Shown here: positions 16,412 through 24,918 of the stretch, in pieces
Position numbering within the stretch: the first letter of the stretch is position 1
Layout of the letters: every line of letters begins with the position of its first letter
Assembly (NCBI RefSeq): GCF_014203735.1
Contig: NZ_JACHJQ010000003.1
Span: 357,326-421,325, forward strand
DNA from: Actinophytocola algeriensis
Lineage (GTDB): Bacteria > Actinomycetota > Actinomycetes > Mycobacteriales > Pseudonocardiaceae
Reading direction: 5' to 3'
DNA length: 64,000 bases
Notes under the pieces: model-generated
Database searches by the model: none
The model's input: only the letters and a program-made list of their open reading frames with translations
What the model was told of the DNA's origin: nothing
Translations under genes and position numbers: made by a program

Positions 16412-17173
16412 ATGACTCTGCTCGCAGTCGAACGCATCAAGCTCTTCACCACGCGGTCGCCGCTGTGGTGCACCCTGGCCGCGCTCGCGGTCACCATCGG
16501 CTTCGCCGCGCTGCTCGCCGGCGTCGACACCGAGAACCTGCCCACGATCGCCTCGACCCAGTTCGGCATGAACTTCGGCCTGATGGTGATCATGGTGATG
16601 GCCACGCTGGCGATCACCACCGAGTACCGGTTCGGCACGATCCGGGCCACGTTCCAGGCGGTGCCCAACCGGTCCGCCACGCTGATCGCGAAGACGACCG
16701 TCGTCGCGCTGTTCGCCGGCATCGTCGGTGAGCTGGCCGCGTTCGGCGCGGTCGGGATCTCCAAGCTCATCCAGTCGGGCGCGGACCTGTCCATCAACAC
16801 GCCGTTCGAGTGGCGTGCCACCGCGGGCGTCGGCCTGGTCTACGCGCTGGCGGCGGTCATCTCGGTGGCGGTCGGTGTCATGATCCGCCACTCGGCGGGC
16901 GCGGTGTCGCTGACGCTGATCTACGTGCTGCTCGTCGAGAGCCTGGTCGCGCTGATCCCGAACGTCGGCGACGACATCCAGAAGTGGATGCCGTTCTACG
17001 TGGTCAACAAGTTCCTGACCGGGGACCCGGACATCACGAACCGGCCGATCCAGGAGGGCCCGCCGCCGTCGCTGTCGTCGCTGAGCCCGTGGTGGTCGCT
17101 GGCCTACTTCGCCGGGTTCGCACTGATCATGTTGCTGGCGGCGCTGTTCACCGCCAACAAGCGGGACGCGTAG
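16412..17173 (+). CDS. ABC transporter permease (ABC-2 type)
   Basis: 253 residues with six hydrophobic segments (VKRIKLFTTRSPLW then about 20-40, 55-75, 95-115, 140-160, 168-185, 230-250). It is an ABC-2 export permease like those paired with BcrA/NatA ATPases. The region before the last membrane segment is Pro/Ser-rich (PIQEGPPPSLSSL). It is the last gene of the TCS-ABC module and ends before two hairpins at 17196-17216 and 17241-17281. The exported compound is unknown; peptides or cell-wall antibiotics are typical. Confidence 0.85.
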   Translation: MTLLAVERIKLFTTRSPLWCTLAALAVTIGFAALLAGVDTENLPTIASTQFGMNFGLMVIMVMATLAITTEYRFGTIRATFQAVPNRSATLIAKTTVVALFAGIVGELAAFGAVGISKLIQSGADLSINTPFEWRATAGVGLVYALAAVISVAVGVMIRHSAGAVSLTLIYVLLVESLVALIPNVGDDIQKWMPFYVVNKFLTGDPDITNRPIQEGPPPSLSSLSPWWSLAYFAGFALIMLLAALFTANKRDA

Positions 17174-17195
17174 CACTCGGGGGAGGGACCGGGGG

Positions 17196-17281
17196 TCTGG
17201 GGGATCGCTCCCCAGATAGATGCTGCGCCGTCACGGGGGAAAGGGACCCGGGTCACCTTCGGGGGGTGGCTCGGGTCCCTT
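17196..17281 (+). terminator. Tandem terminator of the ABC operon
   Basis: First hairpin: TCTGGGGG (17196-17203) with TCCCCAGA (17209-17216). Second and stronger: AAGGGACCCG (17241-17250) with CGGGTCCCTT (17272-17281), extended inside by GTCACC/GGTGGC, followed by TATTTTGTCT. The second is a classical intrinsic terminator. Confidence 0.85.
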
Positions 17282-17448
17282 ATTTTGTCTGCCAAACGGG
17301 TGAAAAAGCCACAAGATGCCCACCGTAAGGTAACGGCCGGACTTAGGTGGTCGATGTGCCATGTGGGCGGGATTTGGTGTTGTACAGCACACCGCGCGGT
17401 TAAGACCACGTAAAGCCGCCGTGATCCTGCCCACAGCGTGCGGACAGA

Positions 17449-17462
17449 CTCAGTTTACTGAG
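17449..17462. promoter_or_regulatory. CTCAGT-TT-ACTGAG dyad
   Basis: A perfect 6-bp inverted repeat with a 2-bp centre, 62 bp before the GTG of the hypothetical gene. Position suits an operator; the regulator is unknown. Confidence 0.35.
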
Positions 17463-17524
17463 GTCAGATCGAATCAGTAGTCCCCAACCCGCCCCCACTG
17501 CAGGGCGCACCTGGAGGTGGACTT

Positions 17525-18133
17525 GTGACGGTGGTTGACACCGGCCCCATTACTGATGCCGCCGCGGCGGCTGAGGAGCAACGGCGCTCGTCACACCAAC
17601 CGTCCACGGCCGAAGCGCTGCGGGTCGAGCCCATGATCGGGCTCGAGTGGTCGCAGGCCGTCGAACAGTGGGGTGGGGAGAACGACGCCACCACCCCGGC
17701 GGAGACCAGACGCTCCTGGCTGCACCGCGCCCCGGAGCAGCAGGTCCTCACGCTCTACCGCGCCATCCAGGAGGCCGACCCGGACGCACCAGCGCCCTGG
17801 TGGCTGCGTGCGCTCGCGGCGGGCACGCTGACCTCCCGCCTGGAGGGGTTCACGGTCGAGGACCGCGTGTCGAAGCTGCTCACCGCCCGCACCGGCTGGG
17901 TGTACGTGCCCTGGGGCGCCGACGGCGACTCCGGTTTCTGGGAGTACGTGCCCTCCGAACGCAAGCTGACCGCACCCGGCGTGCCCACCACCCTCATGCT
18001 GACCGACCGGCACACCGGCTGGATCGACGTGATCCGCGTGCACCCCAGCGAGGCCAGCACGGCGCCGATCGCGGTGGCCGGCCTCGCGGACCTGCGCGCG
18101 AACCTCGCGAGGGTGGAATCGCTCGCCCCCTAG
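17525..18133 (+). CDS. Conserved hypothetical protein upstream of trmB
   Basis: 202 residues, GTG 17525 with GGAGGTGG 5 bp upstream. I do not recognise a domain. The N-terminal 30 residues are Ala/Glu-rich and probably disordered. The remainder has alternating helices and strands with aromatic-rich motifs (TGWVYVPWGADGDSGFWEYVPSERKL, HTGWIDVIRVHPSEAS). There is no signal peptide or membrane segment. It precedes trmB by 11 bp, in the same direction. A dyad at 17449-17462 may regulate it. Confidence 0.6.
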   Translation: MTVVDTGPITDAAAAAEEQRRSSHQPSTAEALRVEPMIGLEWSQAVEQWGGENDATTPAETRRSWLHRAPEQQVLTLYRAIQEADPDAPAPWWLRALAAGTLTSRLEGFTVEDRVSKLLTARTGWVYVPWGADGDSGFWEYVPSERKLTAPGVPTTLMLTDRHTGWIDVIRVHPSEASTAPIAVAGLADLRANLARVESLAP

Positions 18134-18144
18134 GCTCTCCACCC

Positions 18145-18846
18145 GTGGACGCACCCAGGCGCACTGTCGTCAGCTTCGTGAACCGCGGCGGTCGGATGAC
18201 CGTCGGGCAGACCCGCGCGTGGGAACGGCAGTGGCCGTCGATGGGCCGGGACATCACGTCCCTGCCGCCCGGCCCGCTGGACCTCGACGCGTGGTTCGGC
18301 CGGTCCGCGCCGGTGGTGCTGGAGATCGGGTCCGGCATGGGCGAGACCACCGCCGCGCTGGCCGAGGCCGCGCCGGAGGTCAACTACGTCGCGGTCGACG
18401 TGTACCAGCCGGGGCTCGCGCAGCTGATGATGCGTGCCGAGACCGCGGACCTGAAGAACCTGCGCCTGCTGCGCGGTGACGCGGTCGTGCTGCTGGAGGA
18501 GCACCTGCCGGAGCAGTCGCTGTCCGGGGTGCGGATCTTCTACCCGGACCCGTGGCCTAAGAAGAAGCACCACAAGCGCAGGCTCGTGCAGCCCTCGCTG
18601 GTGTCGGTGGTGGCGTCGCGGCTCGTGCCCGGCGGCACGCTGCACCTCGCGACCGACTGGGAGCACTACGCGGAGCACATGATGGAGGTGTGCTCCGCCG
18701 AGCCAAGCCTGCGGAACCGCCACGCGGACGAGCCGGGTGGTTGGGCGCCCCGGCCGGTGTGGCGGCCGCTGACGAAGTTCGAGAGCCGCGCCGAGCAGGA
18801 CGGCCGGGTCAGCCGCGACCTCATCTTCGAACGGACCGTGAGCTGA
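18145..18846 (+). CDS. trmB: tRNA (guanine-N7-)-methyltransferase
   Basis: 233 residues from GTG 18145 (a -10-like TAGGCT lies 8 bp upstream). It methylates G46 of tRNA at N7 using SAM. The SAM motif VLEIGSGMGE, the acidic AVDVYQPGL strand and the TrmB signature IFYPDPWPKKKHHKRRLV are all present, as is the C-terminal LATDWEHYAEHM. Length is normal for the family. No membrane or export signal. Confidence 0.95.
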   Translation: MDAPRRTVVSFVNRGGRMTVGQTRAWERQWPSMGRDITSLPPGPLDLDAWFGRSAPVVLEIGSGMGETTAALAEAAPEVNYVAVDVYQPGLAQLMMRAETADLKNLRLLRGDAVVLLEEHLPEQSLSGVRIFYPDPWPKKKHHKRRLVQPSLVSVVASRLVPGGTLHLATDWEHYAEHMMEVCSAEPSLRNRHADEPGGWAPRPVWRPLTKFESRAEQDGRVSRDLIFERTVS

Positions 18847-19086
18847 GCGAAGGAGCGGGCGCCGTCTGGACTGAGGAGCGCGCGCAGGCGCGCCAGCGCC
18901 GAGCACGTGACGAGGGAAGACGGCGTGAGTGACACCGTGACCGGATTGGGTGGTCCGCGGGTTCCCGACGGAGCACGGCGACGGCGAAATGACCGGATCC
19001 GGACCAACCGGCGGTAGCTTTCTCACCCGGCCCGCCACACGTCCAGGTAATCCAGTACTGCACAACCGGGGCCGATACCCAATGGT

Positions 19087-20127
19087 GTGACCGCACTGCG
19101 CGACGAGCCCGTCCTCACCCCGGTGCCCGCCTCCGCGCGACCGCGGCTGCGAGCGCAGTCGCTCTACGGCGAGGCCGAGGAGTTCATCCGCGCGTTCCAC
19201 CACGCCAGACCCAGGGCGGGGCAGGTGGAGGCGCGGCTCGCGAAGGTGCGCGAAGAGATCATGGCCACGGGCACCTACCGCCACAAGCCCGCCGAGCTGG
19301 CGTACGGCGCGCGGCTCGCGCTGCGGGACAGCGGGTGGTGCCCGGCGAACGTGCCGTGGCGCGGGCTGCTGGTCCGCGACCTGCGGCAGATCCGGGACAG
19401 CACCGAGGTCGCCACCCAGTGCGTGCAGCACCTGCGGATGTCGACGAACGACGGCGCCGTGCGGCCCATGGTGAGCGTGTTCGCGCCGGACACCCCGTGG
19501 CGGCCGGGCCCTCGGATCCGCAACGACCAGCTGGTCCGGTACGCGGGCTACGCCGAACCAGGCCGCGTGCTGGGCGACCGCAGGTACGTCGACTTCACGA
19601 CCGCCGTGTGCCGCCTCGGCTGGCGCCCGCCGACCGGCCGCACCGCGTTCGACAAGCTGCCGCTGGTGGTGCAGACCCCGCACGAAGGGGTCGCGGTGTT
19701 CCCGCTGCCCAGGGACGTGGTGCACGAGGTGCCCCTCGAACACCCGGAGCTGCCCTGGTTCGCCACGCTCGGGCTGCGGTGGCACGCGGTGCCGGTGATC
19801 AGCAACCGCAGGCTGCGGATCGGTGGCATCACCTACCCGGCTGCGCCCTACAACGGCGTGTACATCTGCCAGGCGATCGGTGAGGACGTGCTCGCCGACG
19901 ACTCCGCCTACGGCCTCGCGCGGGTGATCGCCGACCGGCTCGGCCTGGACACCACGTCCGCGCGGACGCTGTGGCGCGACCGCGCGGTGGTGGAGCTGAA
20001 CCGCGCGGTGGTGCACTCGTTCGACGCGGCCGGCGTGACGATCAAGCACTCGGTGGACGGGTTCCTGCCCACGACGGGCGGCGGTTCCCGGCCGTCGTTC
20101 ACCACGTGGGAGGACGCGTCGCCCTAG
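19087..20127 (+). CDS. Divergent nitric oxide synthase oxygenase-like protein
   Basis: 346 residues aligning by eye along most of the bacterial NOS oxygenase domain (LYGEAEEFI, EIMATGTYRH, NDQLVRYAGY, LPWFATLGLRWHAVPVIS, LWRDRAVVELNRAVVHSF). Normal NOS makes NO from arginine with heme and a pterin. Key differences: the heme Cys is kept (C85), but the RCIGR signature reads WCPAN. The arginine-binding Glu of NGWYMGTEIG is Ala (NGVYICQAIG, A263) and its Trp is V258. The chain ends about 40-50 residues early, without the C-terminal pterin/heme-propionate segment. The fold is probably intact but arginine oxidation is doubtful. No reductase gene is adjacent. GTG start, no clear Shine-Dalgarno, possibly leaderless. 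Confidence 0.85.
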   Translation: MTALRDEPVLTPVPASARPRLRAQSLYGEAEEFIRAFHHARPRAGQVEARLAKVREEIMATGTYRHKPAELAYGARLALRDSGWCPANVPWRGLLVRDLRQIRDSTEVATQCVQHLRMSTNDGAVRPMVSVFAPDTPWRPGPRIRNDQLVRYAGYAEPGRVLGDRRYVDFTTAVCRLGWRPPTGRTAFDKLPLVVQTPHEGVAVFPLPRDVVHEVPLEHPELPWFATLGLRWHAVPVISNRRLRIGGITYPAAPYNGVYICQAIGEDVLADDSAYGLARVIADRLGLDTTSARTLWRDRAVVELNRAVVHSFDAAGVTIKHSVDGFLPTTGGGSRPSFTTWEDASP

Positions 20128-20173
20128 CTGTGTCCGATGGGGCGCTCCGCTGCCGCCCTGGCAGGATCGCGGC

Positions 20174-21475
20174 ATGTTCCGTCTGCGTGCCCCGATCGTC
20201 CTGCCCTGCGATCCTTCGTGCGCTGTCCTGCGCGACGCGGTGGTGGACGTCGACTCGTCCGGCCGCCTCGGTTACGTCGGCCCGGCGGACGGTGCGCCCG
20301 CGACGGACGCGCCGGTGCGTTCGCTGGACGGCATCCTCCTGCCCGGCATGATCAACCTGCACGCGCACAGCCCGATGACGGTCCTGCGCGGCATGGGCGG
20401 CGACGTGCCGCTGATGCGGTGGCTGCGGGAGATCATCTGGCCCGCCGAGGCGAAGCTGGTGCCGTCGGACATCGAGGCCGGGATGCTGCTCGGCTCGGTG
20501 GAGATGCTGCGCAACGGCATCACGACCAGCGTCGAGCAGTACTTCCAGCCCGACCACGTGGTGCGCGCGGTGCTCGCGACCGGCGGGCGGATGGTGCTGG
20601 GGCCCGCGATCGTGGACACGGCAGGGTGGAGCTGGCGCGCGCAGCTCGACGAGGTGAGCGCGCGCATCGACGTCGACGGCCTGCGCCCGCACGACCGGAT
20701 CGAGATCGGCTACGGCCCGCACTCGGCGTACACGCTGTCGCCGGAGTCGCTGACGATGGTGGCGGAGGCCGCCCGCGCACGGGACGCGTTGCTGCTGATC
20801 CACGTGGCGGAGTCGCAGGGCGAGGACGCGGCGCAGCGGGCGTCGCACGGGTCGGTGCCGAAGCTGCTGGCGAAGATCGGGCTGCTCGGCGGCCGGGTGC
20901 TGGCGGCGCACTCGGTGCACCTGTCGGAGGAGGACATCCGGATCTTCGCGGACAACGGCGTCGCCGTGGCGCACTGCCCTGGCTCGAACGCGAAGCTCGC
21001 GTCGGGCATCGCGCGGGTGCCGGAGCTGCGGGCGGCCGGGGTGCCGGTGGGGCTGGGCACGGACGGCCCGGCCAGCAACGACGACCTTGACCTGTGGGAG
21101 GAGATGCGCCTTGCCGCGCTCGTCGCCCGCCTGTCGGCCATGGACTCGGCGGTGCTGACCGCGGCGGACGTGCTGCTGATGGCGACCCGCGGTGGCGCGG
21201 AAGCCCTTGGCCGCGAGGACATCGGTGTGCTGGCGGCCGGCCGCTGGGCGGACGTCGTGCACGTCGACACGTCGACCGAGGCGTTCGCGGCGGGCCTGTC
21301 GGTGCCGGACGAGCACCTGCTGGCGAACCTCGTGTGGGGCGCGGGCGCGCGGAACGTGCGGGACGTGTGGGTGGGCGGCGAGCAGGTGGTGGCCGACCAC
21401 GAGCCGACGAAGGTGGAGCGCGCGAAGGTCCAGGCACAGGCCGGTGCGGTGACCGCCCGCCTGCGCAGGTCCTAG
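20174..21475 (+). CDS. Amidohydrolase (MTA/SAH deaminase / chlorohydrolase-like)
   Basis: 433 residues of the metal-dependent amidohydrolase family. The HxH metal motif is NLHAHSP, the third His is in LIHVAES, a fourth in AAHSVHLSEED, and the metal Asp in GLGTDGPASNDDLDLWEEM. This subset covers S-adenosylhomocysteine/methylthioadenosine deaminases and triazine hydrolases (TrzN, AtzA); the natural substrate is likely an aminated purine or related compound. Not in an obvious operon: 46 bp after the NOS-like gene, and convergent with the following minus-strand gene with overlapping ends. Confidence 0.8.
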   Translation: MFRLRAPIVLPCDPSCAVLRDAVVDVDSSGRLGYVGPADGAPATDAPVRSLDGILLPGMINLHAHSPMTVLRGMGGDVPLMRWLREIIWPAEAKLVPSDIEAGMLLGSVEMLRNGITTSVEQYFQPDHVVRAVLATGGRMVLGPAIVDTAGWSWRAQLDEVSARIDVDGLRPHDRIEIGYGPHSAYTLSPESLTMVAEAARARDALLLIHVAESQGEDAAQRASHGSVPKLLAKIGLLGGRVLAAHSVHLSEEDIRIFADNGVAVAHCPGSNAKLASGIARVPELRAAGVPVGLGTDGPASNDDLDLWEEMRLAALVARLSAMDSAVLTAADVLLMATRGGAEALGREDIGVLAAGRWADVVHVDTSTEAFAAGLSVPDEHLLANLVWGAGARNVRDVWVGGEQVVADHEPTKVERAKVQAQAGAVTARLRRS

Positions 21476-22107
21476 CCGCTGCTGGCGAACTCGTAGACGA
21501 TCGTCGTGCGGTGTTCCTGGGCGGCGAAGGCCTCGGCCTCGCCCGTGTAGACGGCGATGAGGGTGTCGTCGTCGCGCCACCACGAGTCGGCCAGGCCCTC
21601 GACCTCCGGCACCAGCTCGTACTCGTCGAGGTCGATGATCTCCACCTCGTCGCCGGTGAGGCGGGTGACCCGGTGTGCGGAGGCGATGGCGTGGTGGGCG
21701 AGCGAGAGCGACTCGACCCAGCCCTCGACGGACGCGTGCAGCGGCACCCAGTGGTCGCCGTGGATGCCGAACTCGCCGGTCGGGCCGATCATGAACCCGT
21801 ACTGCACGGCCGTGCGCCGCAGACCGGCCTCGAACCACCAGCCGTCGTCCGGCGACGGCTCCGGGGTGTCGGCGTTGAGGTAGCGGGGACCGCCGCCGTA
21901 CATCAGCGCGGGCGGGAGGACGAGCCCGCCCCAGCTGCGCTGGTAGGCCGCGACCCGGTCGATCTCCTCGGCGGGGATGCCGAACCCGAGCCACGGTTCC
22001 CGCCACCGCGTGACGTCGAGCGCGTCGACGCGCACGCCGTTCTGACGCACGAACGCGCGGGCACGCTGGGTCAGCCCCTCCGGTACCCCAACCGGGTCGT
22101 CGTCCAT
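21472..22107 (-). CDS. Hypothetical protein, Trp-rich, coupled to SDR
   Basis: 211 residues from MDDDPVGVPEGLTQ; the ATG overlaps the SDR stop as TGATG, so the two are translated together. I do not recognise a family. The sequence suits a soluble SUKH/SMI1-like or immunity-type fold (WREPWLGFGIPAEEIDRVAAYQRSWGG at the start, many Trp residues), but that is a weak impression. There is no export signal. The 3' end overlaps the amidohydrolase stop by 4 bp. Confidence 0.55.
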   Translation of the reverse strand: MDDDPVGVPEGLTQRARAFVRQNGVRVDALDVTRWREPWLGFGIPAEEIDRVAAYQRSWGGLVLPPALMYGGGPRYLNADTPEPSPDDGWWFEAGLRRTAVQYGFMIGPTGEFGIHGDHWVPLHASVEGWVESLSLAHHAIASAHRVTRLTGDEVEIIDLDEYELVPEVEGLADSWWRDDDTLIAVYTGEAEAFAAQEHRTTIVYEFASSG

Positions 22108-22796
22108 CAGCGGTTGGGCTGCCGGATCACGATCTCGTGCACGTGGGCGTCGCGCGGGGTGTCGACCGCGGCCTTGACGACCGCCGCCACCGACTCGGGG
22201 CGCATGTACTTCTCGGGCACGTAGTCGCCGCCCTCGAAGTCGCGGACCGCCTTCTGCATGCCGGTGGCGGTGCGGCCGGGGTGCACGGACGTGACGCGCA
22301 GGCCGTTCGGCTCTTCCTCCGCGCGCAGGACGTCGGCGTACGCGCGCAGTGCGAACTTGCTGGCCGCGTACGGGCCCCACTTCGGGTTCGCCTTGATGCC
22401 AGAACCCGAGTTGATCAGGACCACATGACCTTCCGCCGCGCGCAGGGCGGGCAGCAGGAGCCGGGTCAGTTCCACGACGGCGACCACGTTCAGCTCGTAC
22501 GACTCGCGCCAGTCCGCCGCCGTGACCTCGGTCAGCGGGCCGAGGCGGGAGATGCCCGCCGAGTGCACGAGCACGTCGAGGCGGTCGATGTCCGCGACGG
22601 CCGCGGCCAGGGCCCGCTCGTCGGTCAGCTCCACCGCCCACGGGCGGGCCGACGGCAGCCCGGCGGCCAGCGACGCGAGTGCTTCCTCGTCGCGGCCGCC
22701 GAGCAGCAGGTCGTGCGTACCGGCTAGGGAGTCGGCGACAGCCCGGCCGATCCCCTTCGACGCGCCGGTGATCAGAGCGAGCGGACGATCAGTCAT
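22107..22796 (-). CDS. Short-chain dehydrogenase/reductase
   Basis: 229 residues, a classical SDR with the dinucleotide motif TGASKGIG (10-17), the NSGSG serine and the catalytic YAASK pair. It oxidises or reduces an alcohol/ketone with NAD(P)H. Its N-terminal Rossmann half (GGRDEEALASLAAGL) favours NADP because of the Arg after the second strand. Followed in overlap by the Trp-rich protein. The substrate cannot be named. Confidence 0.88.
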   Translation of the reverse strand: MTDRPLALITGASKGIGRAVADSLAGTHDLLLGGRDEEALASLAAGLPSARPWAVELTDERALAAAVADIDRLDVLVHSAGISRLGPLTEVTAADWRESYELNVVAVVELTRLLLPALRAAEGHVVLINSGSGIKANPKWGPYAASKFALRAYADVLRAEEEPNGLRVTSVHPGRTATGMQKAVRDFEGGDYVPEKYMRPESVAAVVKAAVDTPRDAHVHEIVIRQPNR

Positions 22797-22805
22797 GCCC
22801 CCACT

Positions 22806-24854
22806 CTACGAACGGTAGACGGCCACGACCGAGGGACGTGGTTGCGAGTCACCGCCGTCCGGCCAGTGCGACAGCGGGTTGTCCGCGCTCGCGCCGTCCA
22901 GCTCACCCGGGTGCTGCACCGACACCAGCACGAAGTCGTCCTCGATGATCGGGCCGCACGTCTCCGCACCGGCCGGGACCGTCAGGAACTGCTTCACGTG
23001 CCCGCGTTCGCGGCCTTCCAGCGGCACGGCGAAGAGACCGTCGTTGAAGTCCAGCGCGTTGCCGTCGGTGGAGATCCACAGGTTGCCCTTGCTGTCGAAC
23101 GCGACATTGTCGGGACAAGAAATCGGGCTGACCTGCGACTTGTCGTAGCCGCCGAAGTACGTGTCGTCGGCGGCCGGGTCGCCGCAGACGAGGAACAGCT
23201 GCCACGAGAACGTGGTCGCCGTGTTGTCGCTGCGGCGTTCCTCCAGCTCCAGCACGTGACCGTGCCGGTTCCTGACGCGCGGGTTGATCTCCGTGGCGCC
23301 TTCCTTGCCGGGGTTGCCGCGTTCGCTGTTGTTGGTCAGCGCCGCGTACATCCTGCGGTTCTTCAGGCTCGGCTCGACGTCCTCCGGGCGGTCCATCTTG
23401 GTGGCGCCCACGACGTCGGCGGCCGCGCGGGCGAAGACGTACACCTCCTCGGCGGTGAAGCCGTCCACGAGGGACTTGTCGTTGTGCGCCAGCGGGATCC
23501 ACTCGCCCCTGCCGTCGAACTCGCCGTCGGAGGGGAGGCGGCCGGAGCCGTCGATCTCCGCGGCGGGGCTGTCGCCGGTGAACCTGGCGACGTACAAGGT
23601 GCCGGAGTCGAGGAGCTTCTTGTTGTGCTCGCGGGCGTGGCGGCTGTTGCCGGGCTTGTACTTGCCGTCGGACACGAACTTGTACAGGTACTCGAACCGC
23701 TCGTCGTCGCCCATGTACGCGACGACCCGGCCGTCGTGCGCGATGATGACGTTCGCGCCCTCGTGCTTGAACCGGCCCAGGGCCGTGTGCTTGACCGGGT
23801 TCTCGTGCGGCGACAGCGGGTCGATCTCGACGATCCAGCCGAACCGGTTGGCCTCGTTGGGCTCCTTGGCCAGGTCGTAGCGGTCGTCGAAGCGCTCCCA
23901 CTTGCGTTCGGTCGCGCCGGCGGGGAAGCCGTAGCGCGCGAGCCGGGCGCGGGCGACCGGGTCGGTCACCGCGTCGGCGTTCGCGAAGTACTGGTTGATG
24001 TTCTCCTCGCCGGACAGGATGGTGCCCCACGGCGTGACCCCGCCGGCGCAGTTGTTCTTCGTGCCGAACACGGTCCGGCCCGCCGGGTCGGCGTTGGTTC
24101 GCAACAGTGGTGATCCCGCCGCGGGCCCACGCACGGTGAACGGCGTGGTGAGCGTGATCCGGCGGTTGTAGTGCCGGTCGAGCTTCACCTCGAGCTTGCC
24201 GCGCCGGTCGCGTTCCACGACGACGACCGACAGCCCGTGCGCCTGCCAGGCGATCTCGGTCTGCTCACGGGTCGGGTTGTCCGGGTCCCAGCCGTGGAAC
24301 ATGTAGTTCTCGCTGGTGTACTCGTGGTTGGACACCATGAGGTAGCGCTCGCGGTGCCGACCGTGCTGCCCCGGCAGCGGCACCAGGCCGCAGTAGTCGT
24401 TGTTGAACCCGAACTGCTTGGCCTGCGCGGCCGCGGTCTGGTTCGCGAAGTCCCACTCGGGTGCGCCCGGCAGCACCGGGTCGCCCCAGCGGATGAGGAT
24501 GTCCTGCTCGTAGCCGTCCGGCACGACCACCGCGTCGAGGGTGTTGGGGGCGACCGGGTCGAAGTCGAGACCGGTGCCGTGTCCCGGCTCGCCCGGGTTA
24601 CCCGGTGCGGCGGCGACCGGCGCGGCGACCACGCCCACGCCGGCACCGGCGACGGCGAGGACGGCACCCGCCTTCAGCACGTTGCGGCGGCTGACGATCT
24701 CGCGGACGACGTCGCCGAAGTAGGGGTTGTCCGAGGTGTTGGGCGCTTCGTGGGCGCATGCGTTGCCGCAGCGGTACCGGCAGGTCGCGGCGGCACGCCG
24801 AGGTGTATGGCCGGTGAACAGTGGCAGAAGTTTGCGTTCATCAGCAGGGAACAT
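22806..24854 (-). CDS. phoX: PhoX-family alkaline phosphatase, Tat-exported (copy 1)
   Basis: 682 residues beginning MFPADERKLLPLF; homology with the second copy starts at the same residue, which fixes the ATG at 24854. A long n-region carries the Cys motif CRYRCGNACAHEAPNTSDN (about 23-41), then the twin-arginine signal [18 protein letters not shown]. The rest is the DUF839/PhoX beta-propeller, a calcium- and iron-dependent phosphomonoesterase fold. There is no Shine-Dalgarno; instead the start codon lies in a hairpin (24844-24886). It follows copy 2 by 64 bp. Confidence 0.85.
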   Translation of the reverse strand: MFPADERKLLPLFTGHTPRRAAATCRYRCGNACAHEAPNTSDNPYFGDVVREIVSRRNVLKAGAVLAVAGAGVGVVAAPVAAAPGNPGEPGHGTGLDFDPVAPNTLDAVVVPDGYEQDILIRWGDPVLPGAPEWDFANQTAAAQAKQFGFNNDYCGLVPLPGQHGRHRERYLMVSNHEYTSENYMFHGWDPDNPTREQTEIAWQAHGLSVVVVERDRRGKLEVKLDRHYNRRITLTTPFTVRGPAAGSPLLRTNADPAGRTVFGTKNNCAGGVTPWGTILSGEENINQYFANADAVTDPVARARLARYGFPAGATERKWERFDDRYDLAKEPNEANRFGWIVEIDPLSPHENPVKHTALGRFKHEGANVIIAHDGRVVAYMGDDERFEYLYKFVSDGKYKPGNSRHAREHNKKLLDSGTLYVARFTGDSPAAEIDGSGRLPSDGEFDGRGEWIPLAHNDKSLVDGFTAEEVYVFARAAADVVGATKMDRPEDVEPSLKNRRMYAALTNNSERGNPGKEGATEINPRVRNRHGHVLELEERRSDNTATTFSWQLFLVCGDPAADDTYFGGYDKSQVSPISCPDNVAFDSKGNLWISTDGNALDFNDGLFAVPLEGRERGHVKQFLTVPAGAETCGPIIEDDFVLVSVQHPGELDGASADNPLSHWPDGGDSQPRPSVVAVYRS

Positions 24855-24886
24855 CAGCCGACCGTAGAACGGCTGATGCTCCCTGC
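24844..24886 (-). promoter_or_regulatory. Hairpin covering the first phoX start codon
   Basis: GCAGGGA-A-CATCAGCCG (24844-24860) pairs with CGGCTGATG-C-TCCCTGC (24870-24886), with one mismatch and a 9-base loop. In the minus-strand mRNA the ATG sits in the 3' arm. It could act as a translation switch or as a partial terminator between the phoX copies. Confidence 0.55.
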
Positions 24887-24918
24887 CAAGTGGCACGCGG
24901 TGATCGGTTTGTTCCGGG

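Larger units (their letters stand above)
17174..17524. other. Intergenic region with terminators and promoter area
   Basis: 351 bp without a gene. Two hairpins end the ABC operon. A CTCAGT-TT-ACTGAG dyad lies at 17449-17462, and GGAGGTGG (17512-17519) precedes the next start. The part between 17290 and 17440 shows nothing recognisable. Confidence 0.6.
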
